DNA from: Teratosphaeria epicoccoides
Lineage: Eukaryota > Ascomycota > Dothideomycetes > Mycosphaerellales > Teratosphaeriaceae
Direction of reading: 5' to 3'
NCBI GenBank assembly: GCA_021401465.1
Contig: JADDMT010000009.1
Coordinates: forward strand, 469,122-533,121
DNA length: 64,000 nucleotides
The translations under genes and the position numbers were made by a program. Below, one piece after another: positions 42,641-53,810 of the stretch (position 1 is the first letter of the stretch; every line of letters begins with the position of its first letter). Below the pieces are notes generated by a model. That model saw only the letters and a list, made by a program, of their open reading frames with translations, was not told the origin of the DNA and searched no databases.

Positions 42641-43273
42641 ATGTCTTCTCTTTCTACATTACTGCCTTATGTCATCCTAGACACTAACGCCCCCTTAACG
42701 CAGAAACGTAAACGCTGCGCGAATCGAATCTATCGTTAGGGCTAGGATAGCATGAAGTCCTGTACTCGGTGTCAAGAGTTAAAGCTCGTTTGTTAGGTAC
42801 ACATTTCCTCGGGGAAATGTTCGTAATGTTACTTTAGTAACTGTCGAAGTTACAACGCGAAGGTAATAGAGGTCAAATAGAAGAAGTTAGGCGATTAGCG
42901 GAAAAGACTAATTGCCGATCTTAATCGTGCGAAGGCGGTCCTAGCCAAGGCTTCGCAGAAGATAATAGAGGCGCATGTAAAGGAGATACGTCTTCGAAAA
43001 CAGTTAGACATAGTCGACTAGGAGGTCGAGGATAGTCGCGCTCTCGAGGAGCGTGAGATCAGGGAGGATGAGGCCGAGGAATAGGCTCTCTCGCAGGCTA
43101 GGTTCCTTCTTGACCTAGATCCTTTAGCGGGCCTCGCTCTTAGTCCTACAACATAGAGCGTAATAGAGGGTTTCACTAACGCCTCATATTAGGGTTTCCT
43201 GGATGGCGTGATAGCCGAGCCGATCGACAGTGTCCCGCAGGAGTCTAGTCGTGGCTTAGGATCTTCTTCCTAG
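42641..43273 (+). pseudogene. Accessory Zn2Cys6-like ORF of gypsy copy C
   Basis: 633 bp from ATG (MSSLSTLLPYVILDTNAP) to TAG, same length as in copies A and D. Keeps SCTRCQELKLVC and SSGKCS but has lost one cysteine codon and gained stops. See the copy D entry. Confidence 0.65.
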
Positions 43274-44024
43274 GTTCGTTCCTTTCTCGAAACTTCGTAT
43301 CTTTTGCTAACAGTTTCGCAGATGTTCTAGGGGTTCCTAGGTGTTCTCGGTACTCCTATATCCTTCCTATTTTACTAAGTACTCTTACTGTCTGTCCCGC
43401 TAGCGAGTGTCGACAATCTTCTCGACAGAGTACTCGGGTTCTTCTACTTTAGGGTTAAGTAGTAAGGGTTCCGTTTATAGTGCGGCGTCTAGCGCTACTT
43501 GTTCTAGCAGAGAGACATAGAACACAGGGTGTATTCTCATCTGCTTAGGTAGCTATAACTTAAAATTCACTAGTCTTTTCTTGGCCTTAATCCTGAATAG
43601 TCCTAGTTTTACAGCGTCTAGTTTTTTACTCGGCTTGTCCGATTTAATGTGACGGCGGAGGAGATATACCTTGTCCCCCTCCTTTAGAATTAGTCCCTTA
43701 ATTCTCTTACGATTTGCGTACCGTGCTATGTTCTGCTAATAGAAATGCAGGTCGAGTCGTGCTTCTGTTTGTAGTCGGCGTAGATGTTCTACTCGTCCGA
43801 GTACTACTAGGTTCGGATTACTAGCTAAGACATCTAGGATGTCTTCTATAGCTGATCTATATGCCATCTAAAAAGGCGAGAGTCCTGTTAACTCTGCTAG
43901 CATACTATTATACGCGAGCTATGCTATTAGCAATAATTCTACCTAGTTGTTCTAGTCCCTATTCACATAGGATCGAAGGTACTATTCTAACGTCTGATTT
44001 AGACGTTCTGTCTGTCTATCTGTC
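43256..44024 (-). pseudogene. gypsy copy C pol remnant, 3' part
   Basis: Minus-strand integrase C-terminal half and chromodomain, cut at 44024 by the insertion of copy D. Continues at 51048. Confidence 0.75.
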
Positions 44025-44514
44025 TGTCATGAGTGTCAGGAGTACTGTCCGGAGTACTGTAGGATACAGGATCATGTAGGTCCTAAGTGCTATGAGTCAT
44101 AGTACTGTCATAGGAGTACTATGAGTCATAGGCACAGTCATGGAAGAAAGGATCTGTCACGTGAGGACAGATCCCCGGATCTGTAGGGTTAGTCTACAGA
44201 TCTATGGGCTTGCAAGGAAGAAGGGATCTGTCATGTGATGACAGACCCTTGGATCTATAGGGTTAGTCCACAGATCTACAGACACGGATCTGTCAGGTCT
44301 GTCGACAGATCTAACAGAGCTGCTCTGTCGCTCTCTAGTATATAGGGATAGCTTTAGGACAGGTAGTTAGGAGCTTCGTGCTTAATCTCAATTTAATCCT
44401 CTCTTGCTTAGAGGAGAGTCAGTTACAAGGTCAACTACTATTGTCGATATTCTTCACAGCTCCCGAGTCTAACACCTAGTCACCTTCCTGCTATCGGCAC
44501 CTACCCTTATGACA
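44025..44514 (+). repeat. 5' LTR of gypsy copy D
   Basis: TGTCAT..ATGACA, 490 bp. It contains two hairpin-forming modules of the form gatctgtag-GGTTAGT-ctacagatc (44178-44202 and, mutated, 44252-44276) and a ctagtatataggg TATA-like region near 44336. Confidence 0.93.
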
Positions 44515-44573
44515 TTTTGAGCACTACTTCTAGGGAAGCATCAGGAGACTCGGCGAGCGCTTAACATACGCCT

Positions 44574-46355
44574 ATGTCAAGTAGTTCTTCAACTGTCAGT
44601 TCAAGCTCTAGCGACAGTCAACTGACACCACGAGAACAAGTTGCCGCTATACCTCAAATCACGTAGTAGCTCGAATCCATTCACCTTAGCGAGATGGCTC
44701 TAGCATCCGTCGCAGGTTCAACTACCGGGAATAGACACGGCAACAACGGCTTCAAGATAGGAAGCCCTACAGAGTTTACAGGACAACGATCTCAAGTCGA
44801 GATGTTTATCCTACAATGCTAGTTAGCATTTAACGTGGATACGGAACGGTTTACGACACATTATAAGCGAATGATGTACATTGTCTCTTACCTGAAGGGA
44901 CCGGCGTTCGAGTTTATCCAGCCTCATCTAACGGATTATCTGGATCACGTCAGCAGCGCCGAAGCCAGGAAGACGACGACTAGGGAGATTCTTAACTCAG
45001 ACAAGTCTTTGTTTAAGGCGTTACGCGAAGCATTCGGGGTCAGTAATGAGCAACAAGAGGCCGAAAGAGCTCTCCTAGGAATCTAGCAGAAGGGTTCCGC
45101 CACGAAGTACCGCGCGGACTTTCAGACCCTCTCTGCTCGAGTCGACTAGAATGATAACGCTTTAGCCGCTCAGTTCTACTAGGGACTGAAGGAGACGGTT
45201 AAAGATGAAATTGCCCGAGGAGATCGGCTAACGACACTCAAGGAAATGAGCGATCTCGCGATTAGAATCGATAATCGCATCTAGGAACGACAGCAAGAAT
45301 GACAACATGGAAATCGCAAGCCGGCGCAGGCTAACCATAAGGTCTAACGATCGGCACCGAAATGGCGAAGCGATTACTACGGTCTCTAACCTATGGAGTT
45401 AGATGCGACTAAGGGGCGTCCGAGGAATAGACCCCGAGGAAAGCCGCGGAAGGGCTCTCCTCCCTAGAATGGTCTGAAGAAGCCATTCGACAAGAGTAAT
45501 CTCGAGTGCTACAACTGCGGAAAGAAAGGACACTTTTCCCGTGAATGTTTTGCTAAGAAGCAACGACAAGAGCTGCCTAGGATAGAGCAGGCTCGCGCGA
45601 CAACGACGGCACCTAAGCAAAAGGTCGCCGCTACTCGAGAACCGGACCATGCCGCACTTACTTAGACTGCGTGCTACGACGACGATTGTCGAATTCACAA
45701 GAGTGATAAAGATGGTTCCGGATAGTACCCTAGCCGAAACAAGGCACAGTCGATCTGTGCGCTAAGGGGTACACCTTCTAGTACGACAGTCCTGAGAGAA
45801 CAGGAACTAGAAGAAGAAGAAGAAGGTTCGGACGACAACTACGAGCTTGTCGAAGCCGTCATTCCTGATTCCAAGGAAGACGAGAGCATAGAGCGATAGG
45901 CTATGCCGCCACATGACATCGGACTCGACATTATCCGGATTATACAGAACTAGTAGGCTTAGGCTTACCCATGGATTAATAGAGTACAACACGTCGACTA
46001 GCTTCAGTATGACGAACTAGCCGACCGTATGCGACGACACCTAAGGAGACTACCGGTCGTAGCTTAACCTCACGCGCATCAGAAAGTTGTCCAAGAAATT
46101 GTACCGTTCGGGGTAGAGTTCACGCCCTAGGGAGGCTACCTAACCCACGAAGGTATTCAGATTCCACGAGCGCTACGACTCCGAGTCTATCATTTAAAGA
46201 TAGAGTACGCAAGGAACGCGCAGGAACAGCGAGGCCAAGAACGCGAACGATCTCTTAGGCCAGAAAACGGTAACGCTTACAGAAGAAGCCGAGACCGCAC
46301 GATCCCTGAACTAGTCCGTGAAGACAGTTATTCGGGAAACGACGAGGTCCGCCGA
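44574..46355 (+). pseudogene. gypsy copy D gag remnant
   Basis: Plus frame from the ATG at 44574 (Ser-rich start) through a capsid-like region (RMMYIVSYLKGPAFEFIQP near 44874) to a CCHC zinc knuckle, CYNCGKKGHFSREC, at 45507-45548, then an acidic part and a conserved DELADRMRRHLRRLP segment near 46015. In-frame TAGs replace former Gln/Trp codons, and one TGA near 45299 fits a former CGA. The frame ends at about 46355, where the pol frame (one base back, -1) is already open. Confidence 0.85.
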
Positions 46356-49300
46356 AATTAGACCCACGGACGGACTAGACAGGGCTGCAACGATGTGCCG
46401 CGATTGGCGCCAGATACGCGAACAACCTTAGAGTATGGTTGCATATCGACGAGACGCCAGCTAGGGCCTTAATAGATTCAGGATGTACTGGAATCTTCAT
46501 GACGCCCAAGTTCGCCAGGACAGCTAGGATAAAGCTACAGGCGAAAACGAATGCTTTCTCGCTACAAGCGATCGATGGAAAGCCGGTTACGTACAACCAA
46601 GGAATAGTTGACAAGGAGACCGAGATAATGCCTCTGCGGATAGGACGCTACCGAGAGATGCTCTAGTTCGACATCACGGAGTCGCTAGGCTCGGATGTAG
46701 TACTAGGGTTGCCATGGCTAAGGAACGCTAACCCCTATATCGACTAGAAGAATGAGAGGATCTAGTTCCCAGAACTCTTAAGATCGATACCTCTACCTGT
46801 AGTGCACGACGCACTAGGCAAGATCGAAATATGTGCTATGACTTCAAGCGAGATAGTAGCTGCCATTAAGGATCCAGAACAGGAAGTGCATGTCCTATAG
46901 GTCAAAGTAATGCAATCGGAAGTCAGGGTCGAATTTACAGTTCCCGATGAGTATAAAGAGTTCGCTACTCTTTTCGAGGAAGAACCCGACCAAGAAGCTC
47001 TGCCAGAACACTAGGAGTAGGACTACGGGATACCCTTACTCCCTGGCAAGACACCGACGAAGCAATTAGTTCGCCCGTTATCAGCAGCGAAACTAGAGAT
47101 TCTCCGGAAATACTTAGAAGACAACCTCTAGAAAGGCTTCATTCGCGAGTCGCAGTCCCCGGCCGGATATCCGATCCTGTTTGCGCCTAAGGGGGAAGAT
47201 AACTAGCGACTCTGCGTAGATTATCGTGGATTAAACGACATCACGATAAAGAATAGTTATCCGCTTCCTTTGCTCTCGGAATTGCAGGACCGCCTGCAAG
47301 GAGCAATGTGGTTCTCGAAGTTCGACATACTCGGAGCGTATAATCGAATTCGAATTAAGGAAGGCGAAGAATGGAAGACTACGTTCTAAACTAGGTTCGG
47401 GCACTACGAGTACATAGTCATGCCATTTAGGTTGACAAACGCCCTAGCTACATAGCAGGCATTTATCAACAATGTGCTACGAGAGTACCTCGACGTCTTT
47501 GTAGTCGTATACCTAGACGACATCCTCGTCTATTCCCGGACGATCGAAGAACATAGGACTCACGTACGCAAGGTACTTCAGAAACTCTAGGACTACCGAC
47601 TAAAGGTCAAGCCGCAGAAGAGCGAGTTTCATAAGCAGGAAGTACAATTCCTTAGCTACGTAGTAGCATAGAATGGAATCAAGATAGACACTAAGAAAGT
47701 CTAGGTCGTAAAAGAGTAGCCTACGCCGACTAATGTTAAGGAAGTATAGTCCTTCCTTGGATTCGCTAACTTCTACAGGAGATTTGTAGCAAACTATTCG
47801 AAGATCACGGCACTACTTACGACTCTTACGACGAAGGATACACCATTCGTATAGGACGACGCCTAACGGAATGCCTTCGAGGAACTCAAGCGACGATTTA
47901 CAGATCAGCCGATCTTACTTGTGTTCGACCCGGATAAGCCTATCATAGTCGAAACAGATGCCTCCGACGCAGCACTCGGGGCATGCTTGAGTCAACTAGG
48001 ACCGAGTGGACGACTACAGCTAGTCGCCTACTACTCGAGGAAATTGTCTGGACCGGAACTCCGATATGACGTCCACGACAAAGAACTTCTAGCCATAGTA
48101 GACGCCTACAAGGCCTGGCGGGTCTACTTAGAAGGTTCTAAGCACCAGGTCACGGTCTACACAGACCATGAGAACTTGCGATACTTCACAACGACGAAAG
48201 AGTTAAACCGACGACAGGTTCGGTGGAGCGAGGAGCTCTCTAGTTTTAACTGCAAGATCGTCTATCGCAAGGGGACCGACAACGCACGCGCCGATGCACT
48301 TAGCCGCCGGACGGACTACATGAAGGGCGTGAAGCAGGAGAAACATGCTGTTCTCTAGGAAAATAGCAATGGCACGCTAGGAGTCAACCGACTCGCGGCC
48401 ACAACTGTTACATGGACTAGTAGGTTTTAGGACGACCTAAAGAACGCCCTAATCCATGACCTAACCGTACTCGCTGTCCGCGACGACATTGATGGACAGG
48501 AGGATTAGGAAGACGAAGACAGAATCCTTCTGTTTCAAGGATTAGTATACGTGCTAACGTCTTTACAATCGGAACTACTACGCCTCCGACACGACGTACC
48601 CTAGGCAGGACACCCGGGAGTGTCTAAAATGAAGCAAATTCTCCGACAAGAATATTACTTCCCTAGGATGAGCAAGGCAATCAAGGACTACGTCCGTCGA
48701 TGTGTGACTTGCCGACAAAGTAAGCACGACCGTCACAGACCGTATAGGCTACTACGACTACTAAAGGTACCTTAACGGCCATGGGAATCGCTCGCTATGG
48801 ATTTTATCGTCAAACTACCTTAGTCGAGAGAACCCGCGACTAATGAGTTCTTCGACGGGATCATGGTAGTAGTCGACCGATTCACTAAGTTCGGGAAGTT
48901 TATCCCTTACCGCGAAGACTTCAAGACTGAAGATATCGCGCATGTCTTCATTAAATGGGTAGTAGCATTACACGGCATGCTACAGGACCTAGTAACGGAT
49001 CGAGGATCCGTGTTTACCTCTAACTTCTAGAGAGCCCTAATGAGACAATTCCAGGTCAAACATCGATTAAGTACTTCCTTCTACCCTCAGACAGATGGAC
49101 AGACAGAACGCCTAAATCAGACGTTAGAACAGTACCTTCGATCCTATGTTAATAGGGACCAGAACAACTGGGTAGAGTTGTTGCTAATGGCACAGCTCGC
49201 GTATAATAGTACGCCGGCAGAGTCGACAGGACTGTCGCCATTTCAGATGGCGTATAGATCAGCTATAGAAGACGTTCTAGACGTCTTAGCTAGTGATCCG

Positions 49301-49858
49301 AACCTAGCAGCACTCGGACGAGTAGAACATCTACGCCGACTGCAAACAGAAGCACGACTCGACCTGCAGTTCTATTAGCAGAACATGGCACGGTACGCGA
49401 ATCGTAAGAGAATTAAGGGACTAATTCTAAAGGAGGGGGACAAGGTGTATCTCCTCCGCCGTCACATCAAATCGGACAAACCGAGTAAAAAACTAGACGC
49501 TGTAAAACTAGGACCATTCAGGATCAAGGCTAAGACGGGACCAGTCAATTTTGAATTACAGCTACCCGAGCAGATGAGAGTACACCCTGTGTTCTATGTC
49601 TCTCTGCTAGAACAAGCAGCGCCGGACGCCGCACTGCAATCAGAACCCTTACCACTCGACCCTGAAGTAGAAGAACCGGAGTACTCTGTCGAAAGGATTA
49701 TCGACACTCGCTAGCAGGACGGACAGCGACAGTACTTAGTAAAATGGGAAGGATATGGGAGTACCGAGAACACCTGGGAACCCCTAGAACACCTGCGAAA
49801 CTGTCAGCAAAAGATACGAAGTTTCGAGAAAGGAACGAACCTAGGAAGAAGATCCTAA
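46356..49858 (+). pseudogene. gypsy copy D pol remnant with chromodomain
   Basis: In order: aspartic protease (ALIDSGCTGIF near 46470), reverse transcriptase (VDYRGLND near 47217; YLDDILVYS near 47510), RNase H (VETDASDAALGACL near 47950), integrase with an HHCC finger (HPGVSKMKQIL..CVTCRQSK, 48610-48720) and DDE core (MDFIVKLP; VTDRGSVFTSNF; TDGQTERLNQTLEQ near 49090), the GPF module and a C-terminal chromodomain (YLVKWEGYGSTENTWEPLEH near 49737-49796), stop at 49858. About 20 in-frame TAG/TAA stops, mostly at Gln or Trp positions. The chromodomain places the element among chromoviruses. Confidence 0.9.
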
Positions 49859-50473
49859 GCCACGACTAGACTCCTGCGGGACGCCGTCGACCGGCTCGGC
49901 TATCACGCCATCCAGGAAACCCTAATATGAGGAGTTAGCGAAACCCTCTATTACGCTCCATGTCGTAGGACTAAGAGCGAGACCCGCGGAAGGATCTAGG
50001 TCAAGAAGAAACCCGGCCTGCGCAAGAGCTTGTTCCTCGGCCTCCTCCTCCCTGATCTCGCGCTCCTCGAGAGCGCGACTATCTTCGACCTCCTAGTCGA
50101 CTACGTCTAACTGTTTTCGAAGACGCATCTCCTTCGCATGCGCCTCTAGCATCTTCTGCGAAGCTTCGGCTAGGACTACCTTCGCACGATCGAGATCGGC
50201 AATTAGTCTTTTCCGCCGATCGCCTAACTTCTTCCATTCGACCTCTGTCACCTTCGCGTCGCAACTCCGACAGTTGCTAAAGTGACATTGCGAACATTTC
50301 CCCGAGGAAATGTGTACCCGACAGACGAGCTTTAGCTCTTGACACCGAGTACAGGACTTTATGCTATCCTAGCCCTAACGATAGATTCGATTCGCGCGGC
50401 GTTTGCGTTTCTGCGTTAAAGGGGCGTCAGTGTCTAGAATGACACAAGGCAGTGATGTAGAAAGAGAAGACAT
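49841..50473 (-). pseudogene. Accessory antisense ORF of gypsy copy D: Zn2Cys6-like cluster plus coiled coil
   Basis: Minus-strand frame of 633 bp from the ATG at 50473 to TAG at 49841, overlapping the end of pol tail to tail by 18 bp. It encodes about 210 residues: a hydrophobic start, a basic KRKRRANRIYR, then SCTRCQELKLVC..GKCSQCHFSNCRSC with spacing C-x2-C-x6-C-x8-C-x2-C-x7-C, which fits the fungal Zn2Cys6 consensus (and also resembles DUF3716-type domains), followed by a long Lys/Glu/Arg-rich helix (KKLGDRRKRLIADLDRAK...EAHAKEMRLRKQLD) and an acidic stretch. Broken by about four TAGs (former CAG/TGG or CAA). The same ORF is present in copies A, B and C. The function is not known; a DNA-binding or regulatory role is inference. 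Confidence 0.7.
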
Positions 50474-50552
50474 CACAGTTTGAAAGAAGAAACAAGAGAA
50501 ACCCTACACTAATGAGGTAGCTTAGGGACGAGCTAGACTAAGAGGGGGATAG

Positions 50553-51042
50553 TGTCATGAGTGTCAGGAGTACTGTCCGGAGTACTGTAGGATACAGGAT
50601 CATGTGGGTCCTAAGTGCTATGAGTCATAGTACCGTCATGGGAGTACTATGAGTCATAGGCATAGTCATAGAAGAAAGGATCTGTCACGTGAGGACAGAT
50701 CCCCGGATCTGTAGGGTTAGTCTACAGATCTATGGGCTTACAAGGAAGAAGGGATCTGTCACGTGATGACAGACCCTTAGATCTGTAGGGTTAGTCTACA
50801 GATCTACAGACACGGATCTGTCGGGTCTGTCGACAGATCTAACAGAGCTGCTCTGTCGCTCTCTAGTATATAGGGATGGCTTTAGGACAGGCAGTTAGGA
50901 GCTTTGTGCTTAATCTCAATTTAATCCTCTCTTGCTTAGAGGAGAGTCAGTTACAAGGTTAACTGCCATTGTCGATATTCTTCACAGCTCCTGAGTCTAA
51001 CACCTAGTCACCTTCCTGCTATCGGCACCTACCCTTATGACA
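50553..51042 (+). repeat. 3' LTR of gypsy copy D
   Basis: 490 bp, TGTCAT..ATGACA, directly after the polypurine tract and followed by target duplicate ctgtc. Confidence 0.93.
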
Positions 51043-51047
51043 CTGTC

Positions 51048-53810
51048 TAAGGGTAGAAGGAAGTACTTAGTCGATGTTTGACCTAGAATTGTCTTATTAG
51101 GGCTCTCTAGAAGTTAGAGGTAAACACGGACCCTCGATCCGTTACTAGGTCCTATAGCATGCCATGTAGTACTACTACCTATTTAATGAAGACATGCGCG
51201 ATATCTTTAGTCTTGAAGTCTTCGCGGTAAGGGATAAACTTCCTAAACTTAGTGAATTAGTCGACTACTACCATGATCCTGTCGAAGAACTCATTCGTAG
51301 TAGGTTCTCTCGACTAAGGTAGTTTAACGATAAAATCCATAGCAAGCAATTCCTATGGCCGTTAAGGTACCTTAAGTAGTTATAGTAGCCTATATGGTTT
51401 ATGACAGTCATGCTTACTTCGTTAGCAAGTTACACATTAACGGACGTAGTCCTCGATTACCTTGCTCATCCTAGGGAAGTAATATTCTTGTCAGAGAATT
51501 TGCTTCATTTTAGACACTCCCGGGTGTCCTGCCTAAGGTACGTCATGTCGGAGTCATAGTAGCTCTAATCGTAAAGACGTTAGCATGTATACTAATCCTT
51601 AAAACAGAAGGATTCCGTCTTCGTCTTCCTAATCCTCCTGTCTATTAATGTCGTCGCGGACAGCGAGTGCAGTTAGGTCGTAGACTAGCGCGTTCTTCAG
51701 GTCGTCCTAAAATTCACTAGTCTATGTGACAGTCATGGCCGCGAGTCGGTTAACTCCTAGCGTGCCATCACTATTTTCCTAGAGAATAGCATGTTTCTCC
51801 TGCTTCACGCCCTTCATGTAGTCTGTCTAGCGGCTAAGTGCATTAGCGCGCGCGTTATCGGTCCCCTTGCGATAGACGATCTTGCAGTTAAAACTAGAGA
51901 GCTCCTTACTCTACCGAACCTGTCGTCAATTTAATTCTTTTGTCGTTGTAAAGTATCGCAAGTTCTTATAGTCTGTGTAGACTATGACCTAGTGCTTAGA
52001 ACCTTCTAAGTAGACTCGCCAGGCCTTGTAGGCGTCTACTATAGCTAGAAGTTCTTTGTCATAGACGTCGTAACAGAGTTTAGGTCTAGACAATTTCCTC
52101 GAGTAGTAGGCGACTAGCTGTAGTCGTCTACTCGGTCCTAGTTAACTCAAGCATGCCCCGAGCGCTACGTCGGAGGCATCTGTTTCGACTATGATAGGCT
52201 TATCTAGGTCGAATACAAGTAAGATCGGCTAATCTGTGAATTGTCGCTTAAGTTCCTCGAAGGTATTCCGTTAGGCGTTATCCTACACGAATGGCGTATC
52301 CTTCGTAGTAAGAGTCGTAAGTAGTACCGTAATCCTCGAATAGTTCGCCACAAATCTTCGGTAGAAGTTAGCGAACCTAAGGAAGGACTATACTTAGTTA
52401 GCGTAGGCTACTCTTTTACGACTTAGAGTTTCTTAGTGTCTATCTTGATTCTATTCCATGCTACTACGTAGCTAAGGAATTATACTTCCTGCTTATGAAA
52501 CTCGCTTTTCTGAGGCTTAACCTTTAACTAGTAATCCTGGAGTTTCTAAAGTACCTTACGTACGTAAGTCCTATGCTCTTCGATCGTCCGGGACTAGACG
52601 AGGATGTCGTCTAGGTATACAACTACAAAGACATCGAGGTACTCTCGTAGCACATTGTTAATAAATGCCTGCTATGTAGCTAGGGCATTTGTTAACCTAA
52701 ATAGCATAACTATGTACTCGTAGTATCCGAACCTAGTTCGGAACGTAGTCTTCTATTCTTCGCCTTCCTTAATTCGAATTCAGTTATACGCTCTAGGTAT
52801 ATCGAACTTCGAGAACTACATTGCTCCTTGTAGGTAGTCCTGCAATTCCGAGAGCAAAGGAAGCAGATAACTATTCTTTATCATGATGTTGTTTAATCTA
52901 CGATAATCTACGCAGAGTCGCTAGTTATCTTCTCCCTTAGGCACAAACAGGATCGGGTATCTAGCTAGGGACTACGACTCGCGGATGAAGCCTTTCCGGA
53001 GGTTGTCTTCTAGGTATTTCCGGAGAATCTCTAGTTTCGCCGCTAATAACGGGCGAACTGATTACTTCGTTAGTGTCTTGCTAGGGAGTAAGGGTATCCC
53101 GTAGTCCTACTCCTAGTGTTCTAGCAGAGCTTCTTAGTCGGGTTCTTCCTCAAAAAGAGTAGCGAACTCTTTATACTTATCAGGAACTATGAATTCGACC
53201 CTGACTTCCGTTTGCGTTGCTTTAACCTATAGGACGTGTACTTCCTGTTCTGGATCCTTAATAGTAGCTACTATCTTGCTTGAAGTCATAGCACATATTT
53301 CGATCTTGCCTAGTACGTCGTGCACTACAGGTAGAGGTATCGATCTTAAGAGTTCTAGGAACTAGATCCTCTTATTCTTCTAGTCGATATAGGGGTTAGC
53401 GTTTCTTAGCCATAGTAACCCTAGTACTACATCCGAGCCTAGTAACTCCGTGATGTCGAACTAGAGCATCTCTTAGTAGCGTCCTATCCGGAGAGGCATC
53501 ATCTCGGTCTCTTTGTCAACTACTCCTTAGTTGTACGTGACTAGCTTTCTATTAATCGCTTGTAGCGAGAAAGCATTCGTCTTTGCCTGTAGCTTTATCC
53601 TAGCTATCCTAGCAAACTTAGGCGTCATGAAGATTCTAGTACATCCTGAATCTATTAAGGCCCTAGCTAGCGTCTCGTCGATGTGCACCTATACTCTAAG
53701 GTTGTTCGCGTATCTGGCGCTAATCGCGGCACATCGTTACAGCCCTATCTAGTCTGTCTGTAGGTCTAATTCTAGCGGACCTTGTCGTTTCCCAAATAAC
53801 TGTCTTCACG
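51048..53810 (-). pseudogene. gypsy copy C pol remnant, 5' part
   Basis: Minus-strand protease, RT, RNase H and integrase N-terminal half, continuing from 44024 across copy D. Broken by many stops. Confidence 0.8.

Larger units (their letters stand above)
44025..51042 (+). mobile_element. Ty3/gypsy copy D, full length, youngest of the nest
   Basis: 7018 bp. The LTRs are both 490 bp (44025-44514, 50553-51042) and the flanking pentamers are identical (ctgtc, 44020-44024 and 51043-51047). It lies inside the pol gene of copy C, whose sequence resumes exactly after one duplicate. It contains gag, pol with protease, RT, RNase H, integrase and chromodomain, and an antisense accessory ORF before the polypurine tract aagagggggatag. 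It has the fewest stops of the four copies, and the two LTRs differ at about 18 sites that all look like transitions. Confidence 0.95.

Noticed and set aside
44574..49858. In-frame TAG codons read as glutamine or tryptophan (altered genetic code)
   Set aside because: Host genes in the same window use TAG/TAA/TGA as normal stops and CAG/TGG normally. The stops lie only in repeats and fit C-to-T/G-to-A mutation.
50079..50264. 61-codon minus-strand ORF within copy D
   Set aside because: It lies in a different frame from the 633-bp accessory ORF and encodes only Arg/Ser/Gly-rich shadow sequence.
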